Shown here in pieces: positions 23,502 through 36,900 of a stretch of 64,000 nucleotides of DNA. Every line of letters begins with the position of its first letter. Positions within the stretch are counted from its first letter, which is position 1. This DNA comes from Paracyclopina nana (Eukaryota; Arthropoda; Copepoda; Cyclopoida; Cyclopettidae), in NCBI GenBank assembly GCA_019096065.1, contig JAGUCH010000001.1:8928001-8992000 (forward strand), written 5' to 3'. Position numbers and translations under genes: made by a program. The notes under the pieces were generated by a model. That model made no database searches. It had not been told where the DNA came from and saw nothing but the letters and a program-made list of their open reading frames with translations.

Positions 23502-26500
23502 TCATTCCGATGAAGTCGCATTTTCTTCGTAGTCCCTCATCGCGTTTTCACCGTCAATTTCTCTCTGAGCTTTAGAGATCTTTGCTTTTTCCCGAAGGTT
23601 GTCGCCGTTTTGAGCAGCAAATAGCTCCATTTTTTCCTTGAATGATAATTTGGCGCCATCACGCTTCGATGACACTTTTTCCTCCTCGGCTTTTTGCTGC
23701 ATCCTTTTCATGCGAGGATCTCTGAAAAGAATGCCAAGATTAGGATAATTGCTGGTAAATTACGTCCATCATGGGTTAACCGTACCTGTAAACCTCTTGA
23801 GCTCCAATAACACTCGGTGTATATCCAGTGCTTTTATTCAAGTCAAACTTTTCCAAAGTTGACGAATTAAGCAAGTTTTCAGCTTCGCTAATGAAGGCCT
23901 AAAAATAAAGTCATAAAAGTGAATGGAACATAGCTTTCATAGGCTAAAACGCTTACATTAGGGTCTTTTTCGTAACGTTCTAATCTAGATATTTTCTCAT
24001 CATTGTCGGGGCTTGAAAGAACGTCCTCAACAGAGGAGTTGAGGTCAGGCTCAGAGGCTGCAAAGCTCACTTTTTTGGAGCCATGGATTCCGTTCGTTTT
24101 GGGAGGAGGCGCAGCACCAATGAGGGCGTCAAGCCTCTGAGCCCCCGAGGGCGTGGCATCCGGGGGTGGAACTGGGGGAAGTGGTGGAGGAGGGGTTTCA
24201 GACGAATTCGGAGATATTCGTTTCCTTGTAGCTGCACCCATGAGAATTTTCTCCTCCGCCATTTCCAGTTCGTTTTTCTTGGCCTCCAGCCTTCGCAGGT
24301 TGTCGAGCTTGCCATTAACAAGGCTGCGAACGACTTCTCCATCTCCATCCTGAAAAACAGATGCATCAGTTTTTGAGCTTGCTAATGGCTGTTTGCGACA
24401 GAAAAGAGACAGTATTAGTGCTTTTGAGAAATCAGTCATGCTTACCGAGCCAGATTCTCCGCCTTCGCTACGTTTGTATTCTGCAATGCGTTTACGAAAC
24501 TCCCGTTCAACAGAGGATAGCCTCAATTGCTCCAAGTGCGAACTCGCATCATTCACCTAAAGATGTGCAGAAGAAGAAAAGTGAGGCTTGAAGAAAGCCC
24601 TTTTGCCCCAGAGTGCAAAATTAAGTGCGCCGTACCTTGTGGCTCTCAGAGGACTCTTTGGGATCCTGGAATCGAACCCCTCGAGGCTGATTTCCTTGAC
24701 TAAGTGATCGTGCTTTATCCTCATACTGGTGCTGTCTTTGTGGTTTTTCCGGCCCGATTGGTGACATCGGGATCAATCTCGCACCATTGTTGCCCGCTGA
24801 GCTTTGCGGAGTTCCAACGATCCGGGGACTCGCGTGATGCACCGAAGAATCAAACCTTTGCTGCTGCAATGATGTTTGCGAGCCAAAACGCTGATTTTGC
24901 TGTTGCATCATTGTCGGAGTAGGCTGCTGGTTATACCTAAATATTGTAACAAAAAAAATTAGAAAGCTGAATTTTTTTAAAGATATTTTTGGTGCTGTAC
25001 CTTAATGGCATAGGCTGTTGCAAATTTGTGGTGCTAATATTCTGATAGTAGCCTTGCTCAGGGTCGGGTCCATTGTTCATCATGGGCATCCTGGGGATGG
25101 TACCCCCATTCATAAGGGCAGGATGAGATGCTTGTCTTTGCCCAAGCATGTTGGGCTCCGGGTGGTGGTTCAGGTTTTGTATCGATGCTGATCGCATGTT
25201 AGGAGGCCTGGGCATGGGGCTTATCATGGGTGGTCGATGGTTCTGATACAAATGCTGATCCCAGTTTCCTGGAGGTGGAGGTGGAGGCTGGGCTCCGGGC
25301 AGAGTTGAGCCTGGCCTCACCTGCTGCCCCCTCGGGCTCAACACCGGACTTGGCTGAGACAACAAAGTGGCGAGCCCGTGGAATATCGCTCCTTGTTTGG
25401 CCACCTCAAGCTCCACAATTTGTCCAGTGTGCATCATGATTTCAGCAGCTCGCTCCTGGGTGATTCCTACCAAGCTGGTCCCATCTACTTTGAGCAACTG
25501 GTCTCCTGGCTGCAACCTGCCATCATGAAAGGCTGCTCCATTTTCAACCACTGCCTTGATGTAGATGCCCAATTTGTCCTTTCCAACGCCTTTCGCTGCC
25601 ACAATGCTCAGTCCCATGCCTCCATTGGCTTTTATCAGCTTGATGTTCATGATTTCCGGCTCTTGGCCGCCATTTAAATGCCTCTGATGCTGCATCTGTT
25701 GCAAATGCTGGATTTGCGCCGGATGCTGGTCGAAGGATATCTCCGAAGGACTTCTCTGACTTCCACTTCCCATGGGAGGTCCGGACAAAATGTCCATGTA
25801 GATCGTCCAGAAGCCAAGAGAGGTGGGCTGAGGAGTCATTATGCAGAGGCCAGCCCTTTGAAGGGGTGCAATAAATTCAGAGAGGCCACCGGGAACGCCT
25901 CTAACCACTTCGCAGCTGTAACCATCCTCGGGAAGCAAAAATGGAAGCATGAGGACGAAATCCTCCTCCAGCATGACCTCGCGGCCTTCTGAGTTGGTCA
26001 CCTCGTCCACCGTGTTCTCAGCCACGCGGACAATTGTCTCAATCATTTCTCTGCTGATTGGATTTTCGTCAGGAGATGGCTCGTATCGGTTGAGTAGGGT
26101 CCTCAGTTGGAGGCTATTTAACTTGAAGCAAATGGAGGACACAGATGCTATGTCCTCGGCCGTGTTCTTCCTAGCCATCAAGAGGTGAGCAGCCTGCACG
26201 ACGCGAGCAAGATGACAATCTGCAGCAAGTTCAAGGCCTTGCTTTTCCGCCCATTGCTCCACCTTACCCATTCGTTTCTTGATCTTTAGGCCCCACCTGG
26301 AAACGGAGTACACATTGTAATGAGAACCTTGCTTGTTGCCTACTAATGAAAAAATTACCTATGGGTGCAATAATTCCTATCCTCGGCGGTGACAATCCTA
26401 TTAAACGTCCATCTGTTGATGAAGTGGAACAACTGCGAGAACAATTGTATGGTCAAGGCCGCGTTCACTCTGCACTTGCGGAGTAACCCCATAGCCGAGG

Positions 26501-29500
26501 TTAAGACCTTCATTATTCCCAAGGTTGCCAATTCGTCGTCCTCAGACTCGGTCAGCAGTCCGGGCATGCTCATCTCCAGCTCATCTTGAAGGCAAGCGAC
26601 CAGGAATTTAAAAGCATTATGCACTGCCTCCGCCAGAATGTCTTGGGCTTGGAGGCTGAAGGCAGTGATGTGCCTGTCAGACTTGAGGAAGTGGAGCAAT
26701 TCAGAGCTATTTGCCATCCAAAAAGCCAACATGGATGGATCTTGTTGGCCTGACTCTATGGTTCCAAAGATGCAGTCGGCGACCACATTCAGCATGTCAG
26801 TGAGCCGGACAGCCCTTTCTTCTGGAATGAGTTCGGGCCTGTAGTGAGTTGAGGCCCGGAATCTGGTGGCCATGTAGATCGTATAGGTAGGAGCTAGCTT
26901 GAACTGGACAGCATTGACGTCGAGTCCGACGGTGATGGCATTGAAAAAACCGTCTTCAGTTTCTTCCCTGAACTCTAGGACAGCTGGCAGGATATTGTCT
27001 CGCCCCTGGGGCTGTTGCGGATTACGCGGGGGATAGTGGGCATAATTTCCGAAAGTTTCGCTGCCATTCGAGGCCGCAGGCAACGTTACGCTCGACGCTG
27101 TGCTTCGGAGCTCCATGGTGGGATCAAGGAATCGGAAGACTTGATTGCGGCCAAAGCGAACAGTGCAACCATGAGACAGGATTGTCGTCTCAAAGATTCG
27201 TTGCCCGTTCACATAGGTTTCTGCCTCTGGATGGCTGGGCGTCACAGTCACTATTCCGGGCTCTGTGTGGGCCACAACGCAATGCCTGAAAAAATGAATG
27301 AAAATAAAAAGTTCGATAGAGGACCAAAAGATTCCAAAAGAAGCTTACCTTGGATGGACATAAGGAGAAGGAGGGAGGACAAGGGCATGTCCTCCAGAAT
27401 GGGCTCCAAGGTTGGGGTCGCATCCAACTTCAGTCACATTTCGACTCAGTCGGAATCTCTGGGGCAATCGCGAATGAATGTCAGATCCATCGATATTCAA
27501 CTCGATCAGAATGGGAAGGTCAGTCAACAGAGCTGATTCGGAGTTGAATTGTCCCATCACTGGCTTCTTCTTACGTTTTCGTGGATAAAAATCAGCAGGT
27601 TTCCTGCGCACGTGGAATGTTATGGTGCCTAAATGAAATTAGAGAGGATATAAGCAAAACAATACGAGCAAAAACGGGTCTTGAAGGCCGCTTTTGACAT
27701 TTTAATTAAGGCTACTTTTTTCAGCAAGATGCATGAAGATGGGTAGGATTCCTGAGAATGGGCAAAAAGTGCAGCCAAGAATTTACAATTGCTTTCACTT
27801 ACCTCGGGATGGGGGATGGTTCATTAAAATGGCCAATGGACACTCGTCGTCCTCTAGATAATATTCACGGCCTCCCATGTCCTTATCATGTCCATTCGTC
27901 TCTGAAGGTCCGGAGATGACTTCAATGAGGCAAAATGCAGGGGCTTCCTTGCGATCGAAGCCATACTTCTCGAGCATCTCTTCAACTACGTAAGCAGCCG
28001 GGTCGTTGACTGACAAAAGCAAGGTCTTGTAAGGAACATCTTTGCACAGAGACTCTCCATAGATTTTCAGAGTTCCACCCGTGTCGGGGCCTCCGTCGCG
28101 TGAGCGGAATTGTTGCAATTTTTTCTCCAATTTTTGCTGACGTCGTCTCCTCATCACTGCTTCAGGATTTGAGATGGACCGTGTGAAGCTGGTGTCAGGT
28201 AGCTCTAAATGTGTGCAAGAACAGCAGTTAAGCAGGGTTTAAAATAACGCAAGCTTACTATAAAAGATTTCAAAACAGGAGGCAGTCTCAAGGTTGCTTC
28301 CACTAATCGAAGCTAGCTAAAGGTTTTTAGTGGCCTTACTCGTTGTGTGTAAGCACGACACACTGCAGCAGAATTGTTACACTCAATCCTGCAGAACGTT
28401 GCAGACTGAAGAGGGCTATAATGCTAACTCTATAAAATGTTCATAAAAGCATAGAATTAGTAAGCATATTTACAAGCTTAGTGGCGTTTTTAAGCATTTC
28501 TATTAGTATAAGCGAGGAAGAATAAGCATAAAGTATGTCAAGCAAATGATCAGCCAATTCTACTTACTGGCTACCAAAGCCTGGCACCAAGAGGACAATT
28601 TTTCTGCAAGCATGTTTCGAATTTGCATCAAAGGTTTCACAGCAATTCTCCTCAAAAAAGGAATGGAAACACTCCTGTTGTAGCAGTACTGTATCGCTTC
28701 TCTCTGCAATTGCGCGCACTAATGCCATATATCCTGCTTTTGGGCAACAAATAGTACCACACTTTTTCTTTACCTCTTTAAGCGCGCTACGAATCAGTCG
28801 AGCATCCTTTGTTGCTCCAGGATGATACGAGCCCGTCCATAAGAAACTAACACAAACAAATGTCTCTGAGAGAATCTTAATACCCAAATTCATTAGAAGA
28901 TGTGGAGATAAATTAGGCTTAGCAAATATGTAATGGCATCAAGAAACCATGTGTCATTCAGTTGGCCATCAATCTGAGCGTTTCGCCTCTCGCACTGGAT
29001 TCCAAATTAGCACTACTATAGCCTTCGTGCTTCTCACAGCGGCCATAATCTGTAACATTCAGGTAAACCTTACTCCCAAGAGATGGGCTCAAAATATTCG
29101 CCGCATCACCACTGTTGCAGGTATTGGTGATGGAAAAACGCTCCAATAAAGCCAATCACAAAACTCGACCTGAAAACCCCAGCATAGTTACTAATAACGG
29201 TAATTCGGATCTAGTGGCCACTACGCAATTGATGATGTCTGGCGAGCCACAAGCAAAAGGCAAAAGCCACATTCTAATTTGGACGGATGATGACTCGAAG
29301 GGCCATTTTAGCCTGGTGCTCAAGAAAAGGCTGGTCTACTTAAAAGACAACTCCTGCCCGATGTTAAGCGAATGCATCTTTCACTATGACAAAAAGCGAC
29401 ACATTGAAGAGTCAGAAGCAATTGTGATAGCAGCCAAACGACATTTTCCCTATGGTGGCAAGGCAACGGACAAGATTTGGACCCTTCTTCTGCCGGATCC

Positions 29501-32500
29501 AGATTACCACCAAGCCTGGATCGAGCACGCAGAGAACAGGCATCTGGACGTCAAGTTGCTCATATCCTACATATCTGGAGCGAACGAGCCGCTCGTCAAG
29601 GCAAAATTCAGGAAATCAACTCGGCCTTCTCGCGGGTTAGGCAACATAAATGAGTCCAACTCACGAAATGCTAAATATCATTAGCAAGCGGCTTTATAAA
29701 AACTGGCTGCGCTAAAATTAGCAATCACCTAGACTTCGATATAAATTCTTGCATGGGAAATTCGTGAGGAGTGACACATTTATGTTGCCCTACGCTCAAC
29801 ACGTTGAAGCTTGTAAAAGCTGACAGTTCACCTCGGTTGGCAGCAGCCATAATTGACGAGTGTCAAACCGACGGCAACAGAGAGGAATATTTGAAGGCCC
29901 TCCAGGAGCACGCTACAGTCCACATCTACGGCCGCTGCGGCGCTCCTTGCCCCGGAGAGGTCACAGAAGACTGTCTCAGATATCTGGATAAGCACTACAA
30001 AGTGAGCCTTTTAGCCATGCGTAGGCTCAATTTTCAACTTTTCCATTGTTGTTCCAGTTTTTCCTTATCTTCGAGTCGCACATTTGCCAGGACTTTTTGT
30101 CTCCAGATCTGTGGAGGTTTTTGTCGACAGCCACCAACATGATTCCAGTCGTGTTTGGGGGTGTCAACTACTCTGACTTTTTGCCGCCCGAGGTGAGCTA
30201 CATCGATGCACTGAATCATAGCCCAGAAGTGCTGGGACTCACGCTCAACTACCTGATGGCTAACGAGACGGCATTTGACAAATACAGAGGATGGCGAGAG
30301 AACTTTGATCTCAGCCTCACAGAATGGCCATGCACCCTATGCGAACGGCTGAGGTCAGAGCAAGAGTTCTTCCACGAAAACATCACCACTCAAGCTACTT
30401 CTCATGGCCTCTGTACAAGCTGGCCAGCGCTAGACTTTGCACAGCAGCCCCAAAACTAAAGAAAGTACAAATGTGCCGAGTTCTTGCCAAGCAACACCTC
30501 CCTGAAAGCATTTTACTCCGGAGTGGTAGTTTTAGCGTTATACCTGTGTAAAGCTTTTCGGCCACGCCTTCCTCTTTCCCGTTGTTGTCTCTTTCGCCGT
30601 TCGGCTTACTCTTCCCTTCATAAGCTTTAGCCGCCTTTTCAGCCTTTTTCAGCTCCTTCTTTTCCCTCTTGGACAGCTTCCGCTTGAAGCTTGGATCCTC
30701 AGCAATGTTCTTGGAGGGATTGGTCATTTGACTGGTGGTAGGCTCGTCAATTCGCCGCAAAAGGAATCGGCCTTCTCGATCATCTTTATGCCAATTTAGT
30801 TGGACTAACAGCGGCTTTTCCTCAGAGCCCAGTTTTCGCTCACCGGACTCGTGAATCTCGTAAAGAGCATATTCAGGCACCTCGAGCATTTTCATATCCG
30901 GACGGAACTTTTCGATCAGCGTCTCGATGATTTCGCGAGTGGTGGCTGTGGATGCCACGCGGATGCACTTTGTCGCCACTTTTTGCCCCGATCCCATGTC
31001 AGCGGATTGGTAGTAAAATCGCATCACGCCATGGAACTCCAAATGCTGGAATAGGAAGAAAATTAGGGTAGCTGTTCAAACGGAAAATACTATAGTCAAA
31101 AAACTTTCACTGACACATCAAATCAGTATGGCTGCGAGCGCAACGACAGTTACTTTTGGACATTGAACAGGCTTGAAAATTCAGGCCTAGATTTGCTAGC
31201 ACCGGTGACAACTACAATGAAGTACTTAAGGGCTGAGCTGAGAAATTTTAATGTTTACACAAAGGAAGTGAAACAAGTTTGCCTTTAACCTATTTGGACA
31301 TGCCAGCAGTAGTTTTCACATCGTTTAAGAATTCTTGCAATAGTTGCAAAAACAGTAATTGACTTTGGTGAATGGGCTAGAAGCTGGCAAGTGAAAGAAA
31401 GGAATTTCCTCAATTTTTGATGCATTCCCAAGCCAGCTTTCGCGAAACTAAAGCCACAAAGATAGAGTAGTTTCACACGCAAAAATGTTGCATCCTGATA
31501 AAAAAGGCTTGAGCCAATCCTCTGATCATCTGAGAATTAATAAGGTGTGGGAAAAGTCATTTTTTGAGCGTCCATGTTTAGTGAGTCTGTGGCTATTTCA
31601 CGCGATCAGCGAGCCCCAAATCCAGGTAGAATTTTTGGACAGGGTGGTGCTGAAAACGAGTTTTTAGTAGGTAACCCAAAATTAGTTAAGCATCAACCGA
31701 TTTCCAAAGAGCTCGAATCCATTGCTCAGCACGCATCTCAATAATAGTTTGATGATAAGTGAAAAGAGGTCAATAGGCCAAAAGAAATACGAGGACAGAG
31801 CTGCGGATTGACGGTAACAAAAGAAATTGTCTAAATCGTTTTCTTCTCTCAAAAGAGACATTTCTAAAAAATGACTCGTTTTGTACATAATGACTGCATT
31901 TGTGAAATAATTTATGGCCCCTTCTCGACGATGACGATGCTTTTACTATGTACTACATAGCTCGACTGCCAAACAATGTGGTGACGCAAAGTTGGGGTCA
32001 AACGCTGCAGCAGTAGCATAAGACCCACCCTGTAACCTTATTTTTGGTACCCAACAAAAATTCTGAACAACACGATGAGACGTGGGAACAAAGTGACGCC
32101 ATCTTCGGCTGCTGTACTCAAACTAATGATACCTTCATAGTGCAAGAAATTATCTACATATCTGCAGGAGGATGCATTTATTAGAATGCATTTTTCTCTC
32201 ACTCGGATGTGTCAAAACGCGTCGATCGAGCTGAAAGATTTATTGTGGAGCAAGTCACCACCACCACCACCCCTCGATATCAGCACCCTAATATCACCGA
32301 TAGCATAAACGGGATGGATTGGACGAAGCGTGTGTAATGACTAAGTATTTCGGCTAACTGACAAAGAAGGTGTCATGACAAATGAAGCTCCGAAAAAACA
32401 CTTTCATGGCATGTCATAAACTACAGCTATGCACACGTTAAATTTTGATTGCCAAGGCATATTATGAAGTCAATACACCGCAAAAATATGAATCTTTACT

Positions 32501-35500
32501 GTCTACTGACTGTCGTCGTTCTTCTTGGTTGACTTCAAGCTGAAGATCATGATCTAACAAAATTAATTCTCTTTAAAATAAAGACGTGCCCACTTCCTTA
32601 CCAACTATTATTATCGCTTAGTTACCATATAACCTCCTTCACCCGCTTTAGTACCATCATAAAGTGGCTGTAAAGTTTCACGAATTTCAAGAAACAATTA
32701 ATTAGCAGATGTGGCAAGCTGCGCAACACCAATCACGGGGCAAAGCCAGAGTCTACCAAATTATTAGCTTCCATGAGTACTACCGCAATGATGCTGGTGT
32801 GGCTACTCCAAATTTCAAGAGAAAATTATTGTTTTTTAAACGTGATGTTTCTGAAGCATCGAGTCATGCGGAAAGCCTACAATTTCCGCTGGCATTTCAC
32901 AAAAAATCATCTCTATCTGGTAGCAGGTTGGCGCAGGATCGAATTGACGACGCACTACGTAGTAGTAGGGTTGTATTCAAAAATCGTTGAGAAATTCCAG
33001 AAATTGTAGGAAGCTCATAATTTGCATGCCCTAAAAACGTGCACGGTACAAAATGGCGCCTTTTAAGGTGAGAGTAGTGCAGTCCTTTGCGAGTTTCCCT
33101 TATCGAACTTGTAGGGTTTCTTCCAATCAATATATTTTTGAGAAATGATAAGGCAGAGACATGGCAAAGAGCAAATAAATGAATTATTGGTTCGCAAGAG
33201 GGCCAGCCTACATCAAATTTCCAAGCTTAACGAACCAAGTCCAAAGTTCATACCCTTTCAAAGTTCGTTGAAAATTGTTTAGTCTACGCTGCTCTGCTGC
33301 AGGCTGCTGCGGCTGTAAATTGATCTGCTTAATCACAATAAGCTGAACGAAACATTAAGCACATCGGCCGCTTTCATGCGCAATAAACTTATCTACAACT
33401 AGCTAAAGAAATAATCGGCTATTTGCACTTTTTTCCTCTCAGGAAAATGTTTGGCATTCTGCCGCTGACACCTCATACACAGAAAAAGGGTGTAGGGAAA
33501 AAACCCCATACTTGTTCAACGTAGGTAATAGAGAAAAAACCACACAGTCACTTACTAAGTTGGCTAAAACTTTTCTCCCAATGGAGGTAAATATTTTTCT
33601 ATGAAATTGTATGCAAATTGTTGCATTATCTTTTTTCGTGGCTCCGGGGAATAAAGTACATTTTAAGTCGACAATAAATAGCTACAGAGACAAATGACGA
33701 AAGCAAGCCAATTTATTTGCAGAGATTTATCGGCTAATAAGTGGACAGTAAAAGATTCCCATTTCTGCTTAGCTTCACAGTCGACTGCAAAAAAGTGAAA
33801 CAAAATGCCAAGTCTCAAAAAAAGATTGCACGGAAGAGGAAAAACGTAACATTCTGTTCTACCTCGCCAAAAAAACAAAGCAAAAGATAAGAACTACGGC
33901 ATCTTTTATTAATCCCTAAACTATGATAAGAATCTCCAGGGTGTGTGGCTCTGCAGTAAGCAAAGAAAAATAAACCAAGTGCCCAGATTATGAAGAAGTT
34001 TTACCTCATACAGAATTCAGAGTGCTTTTGGCTACTTTCACTGCTTTGGCCGACATTCATTACAGGAAATTAGTGTCCAAACTTTTTTTGCATTCTTTCC
34101 CATTGAAGGGGGGGTTTGTTTTCATGCGGGTAATTAAAAGATATGCACGATTCGGTTAGATTGATGAAACAGAATGCTAGCAGAATTACGGTACGTGTAC
34201 ACGTGCTTTGTGTTGAGTTAGTAGTCGACATGTGTGCTATGGTCTGTCTAATGGATCATCACAAAATGGAGCGCCAAGAAGCTTCAAAAAATTCCATTTT
34301 TAAAAGGTTTCATTTAGCTGAGATGCATTTGCTATCAGTTACGACTGAAAGAAGAGAGCTGGCTTCTAACAGCATGAAAAGCAAATCTTGTATGAAAAAG
34401 TGCAGAAGATAAGTTTGAATGACTGAAATGCAAATAATATGTATCCATTAGGAGGAATATGTTTTTGCAAGAAAATTAATATGTCAGCTCTTAGCAACGC
34501 TTTAACGTGGTTAAAGATGTACAACAAGCGTTTTGTAGTTAACACTCACGCATATATGTCTTGTTTTTCCACAAACTACATGCAGAAAGGTAATTTACGC
34601 GGAAATTGGATCCTCAGCGGCAGCAGCTAGGCAAAAAGTCAACAAGCCTTCCTCGGATTTTCATTTCACAAAGGACAGTGGGACAAATGAGGTTGCTTGG
34701 AATTTACGAGCACCACGTGCGAATTTTGCGGGGGAGCGAGTGACAAATGACCAATACTTCAGATTTAAGGGCATTACTGCTGCAACTATGCACACACTAA
34801 CAAGGCAAGGCCTTTTGAAAGTGAATCGAGGAGTCCTCGAATTTCAATTAATCACATCCGGACCGACTTTGATGAAGGAAGGGGAGTGCACACAAAGATT
34901 CAAGGGTAATCTTAATGTGTCGATAAAATAAAAGCATCAGTGTAGGAAACAACTCAAGAAACATTGAATTGGATAATTACGCTTTTAAAAGAGCCATGTT
35001 CATGCTTTAATGGCAATTGCAAGATGTAGCTGAAGGACAATGTCAACAAGGTAACAAAAAAGCGAAGGCCCTTTGAGATATTTTAATTAACTTTCCCTAA
35101 ACGCGACTAAGCTAACAATAAGAGGGGGTTCAAATTGATTGTGTAATGGATAGAATGAATAAGTTCGAAACAGGGCGTTGAATTTTGGCACGAAATCGAA
35201 ATTTCACCTCAACAGACCATAACTTTACACTCCAATTGTGTCAGTTGCAGCCACACTAACTCCTCCAAAATGACTAAACTTGTCACAATTTGTCAAGATT
35301 TCGTTTGCACAGTTCAAACCACATTAACATCAATTCATGGTGGAATAATTTCCGTCAATCGAACCAATGCAATATCCAACAAGTTTTCATATAGACCTGA
35401 TATAGCACACACTGGACGATCAACCTGTCACCTACATGTTTCTCATTACCAAATGAAGTCTAGGCAAGTGGATTTGGGGAGAGAAGGAGCAAAAACCATT

Positions 35501-36076
35501 CTCTTATCCGTCAAAACCAAATACGTATGCTGTTATTTCAAAAAACTTGCTCACGCCTCATTAGTTCTTCAGTTGGAGAGAGACACAGTTCCCAAATATG
35601 ACTACATTAGCTAAACTCGATGGAAAGTTTTCATAAGCGATAGATGGAAGCAGGCGCATATTTTCATTCTGGGAAACCCACACATGTCACAATTCAGGAT
35701 GCTACTTGTCGAGCCTGGGTAACAACCAAAAAATGATCCGCCCCTAATGATGCACTTTTTTGCCAGCAACTGTAAATAAATCGACATTGATTCCTACCTC
35801 ATTAGGGAGGCTGAGGGCGAACAAATCCAGCCGGTTGGCATTCCACTGGTTAATAATGTGGCACAGAGTCTCGTAGTCTTTGCGTTTCTGGGCTATTTCC
35901 ACGTCATCCGACATTTGTTGGGGCACGTAGCCCATCCCGTTGGGCGGTGGCATCATGGGTTGATGCGGGTAGCCATGCTGCCCCTGGGGTGGCGGGTATC
36001 CCATCCCATAGGGGTAGTGGCCCCCGTTAGAGGGCGGAGGGCCAAATTGGCCCATTGGCGGTCCAAGCACTGGCAT
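23502..36076 (-). CDS. cno: Afadin/canoe, actin-binding adherens-junction scaffold
   Basis: Canoe/afadin links nectin/cadherin junctions to actin and binds Ras/Rap. Eleven coding exons on the minus strand: 36076-35798, 31045-30544, 28204-27803, 27628-27349, 27285-26359, 26296-25001, 24936-24636, 24556-24446, 24349-23957, 23898-23786, 23721-23502; 4824 nt, 1607 residues, all phases consistent. Domains in order: a proline-rich start unusual in length, first Ras-association domain (from NANRLDLFALSLPNE, split by the 4.8-kb first intron, to LLRRI), second RA domain in exon 3, FHA domain (VNGQRIFETTILSHG), DIL/cargo-binding domain (about 620-890), PDZ domain (about 1010-1100, loop GMGLSIVAAKG), proline-rich region, and the conserved C-terminal helix DPRMKRMQQKAEEEKVSSKR. 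Start ATG at 36076 follows in-frame stops; a leader acceptor lies at 36116-36117. Intron 2 hosts two other genes. Confidence 0.98.
28564..28893 (-). CDS. Possible small Cys-rich secreted protein nested in afadin intron 2
   Basis: A 109-codon frame on the same strand as afadin, ATG at 28893. The start (MNLGIKILSETFVCVSFLW) is a weak signal-peptide candidate; the rest has regularly placed cysteines (CGTICC, then C, then CC, then C) separated by helical, charged sequence. It cannot be an afadin exon: its phase does not fit exon 2 or 3. Its stop codon overlaps a strong donor (CCA|GTAAGT at about 28567), so the real gene may splice on; an acceptor near 28412 would add a short hydrophobic tail ending in HNE and a stop, like a lipid-anchor signal. 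No family recognised. Could be a chance frame. Confidence 0.35.
   Translation of the reverse strand: MNLGIKILSETFVCVSFLWTGSYHPGATKDARLIRSALKEVKKKCGTICCPKAGYMALVRAIAERSDTVLLQQECFHSFFEENCCETFDANSKHACRKIVLLVPGFGSQ
28949..30459 (+). CDS. Alpha-1,3-fucosyltransferase-like type II Golgi protein, nested antisense in afadin intron 2
   Basis: Glycosyltransferase family 10 protein. Best exon model, all in phase 0: 28949-29062 (short tail and membrane anchor TTIAFVLLTAAIICNIQ), 29121-29594 (stem and N-terminal fucosyltransferase domain, HILIWTDDDSKGHF), 29810-30001 (acceptor/donor half, containing IYGRCGAPCPGEV and DKHYK) and 30058-30459 (FFLIFESHICQDFLSPDLW, then MIPVVFGGVNYSDFLPP and a C-terminal WPCTLCERL); 393 residues, usual size. 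The junction at 29594 uses a weak donor (GTCAAG) but is the only one that keeps frame. The family's FEN..C.DY.TEK signature reads FES..CQDFLSPD here, so the catalytic Asn and Lys positions are changed and activity is uncertain. The gene lies wholly inside an intron of afadin, opposite strand. Confidence 0.85.
31046..35797 (-). other. Afadin intron 1
   Basis: A 4.75-kb intron splitting the first RA domain. Short open frames (for example 34143-34412 and 35270-35614, both +) show no domain and no coding-like composition. A CACCACCAC run sits near 32261-32273. No transposon ends or RNA genes were recognised. Confidence 0.55.
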
Positions 36077-36115
36077 GTTAATGGAGTCTTCTCAAATGTC
36101 ACTCAGTAGCACATT

Positions 36116-36900
36116 CTGGAAGGGAAATAAAAATGCCACTGTTAGTACTGAAGTAGGGAAACTTGAAGGACTTCCTGCACTTTGACGCGATTGAGTGTCC
36201 TGAATGTTGTTTTTGATCCTCTTTAGCACACACTCCGCATAGTAAAACTATGGTGATGATAGGTCGTAGATAATTAGCTTAACGTTTGACATATCCGGCG
36301 CAAGAGACTTCGCTTACCTTGTAGTTGCGAAAAAGTGACTCATGATTATTGCTTAATGCTCATGCGGTCTGCTCCAAATGAGTCATGTGACTTTAAAAAC
36401 GCCAAATCCTTGTTGTGCTGAGCAAAAACATCAAAAAGAGAAGCAGTTATTCGAGCAACCACCTAGTTGACATTGAAGGCTAGGCCTGGTGCCGAGGCGA
36501 GAAGACGACGTGAGTTGGCCATAAGGAGGCTGAACTCGAGCAAATCTTACCTCAAAAGCAAAACTGGATGGTCTTGGAGCGAAAAGGCACTGAGAAATCA
36601 CTGTATTTTTGGGTGTATAGCGCCACAGGGGCGTCGGCTTCACTGGGCTTTTTATGGCCAACTTCGTCGTCGTTGCTCAAGTTGAACTTGATCAACTACT
36701 CGCGCTCTGGGAGCACCTGTCTCGTTTCGGCCAACTCGCTAACTTGCTGACTTCCCAGCTCCACGGTTAGCACTCGTTTCGAGCTAACGCACCAGACGCG
36801 CCGGTCACTACTAAGGTGAGCGGGCGCGCGTAGAGGCCGCCAGGTAATTCGTTGGTGAGCTGCTTGATGACGATCTGAGCTGACACCTGAACAAACAACA
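36116..36900 (-). promoter_or_regulatory. Probable afadin leader exon(s) and promoter
   Basis: GC-richer than its surroundings, especially 36440-36890. Two strong minus-strand donors are present, GAG|GTAAGA with the exon ending at 36551 and AAG|GTAAGC at about 36319, either of which could join the acceptor before 36115 where the afadin leader begins. This suggests alternative non-coding first exons. A minus-strand frame at 36774-36890 with an acceptor before it is discussed in the findings. Confidence 0.45.

Noticed and set aside
30000-30546. Alternative reading that the fucosyltransferase is a broken copy
   Set aside because: A four-exon model in one reading frame with good or acceptable splice sites exists over the full usual length, so loss of the coding frame is not shown; only the active-site motif is altered.
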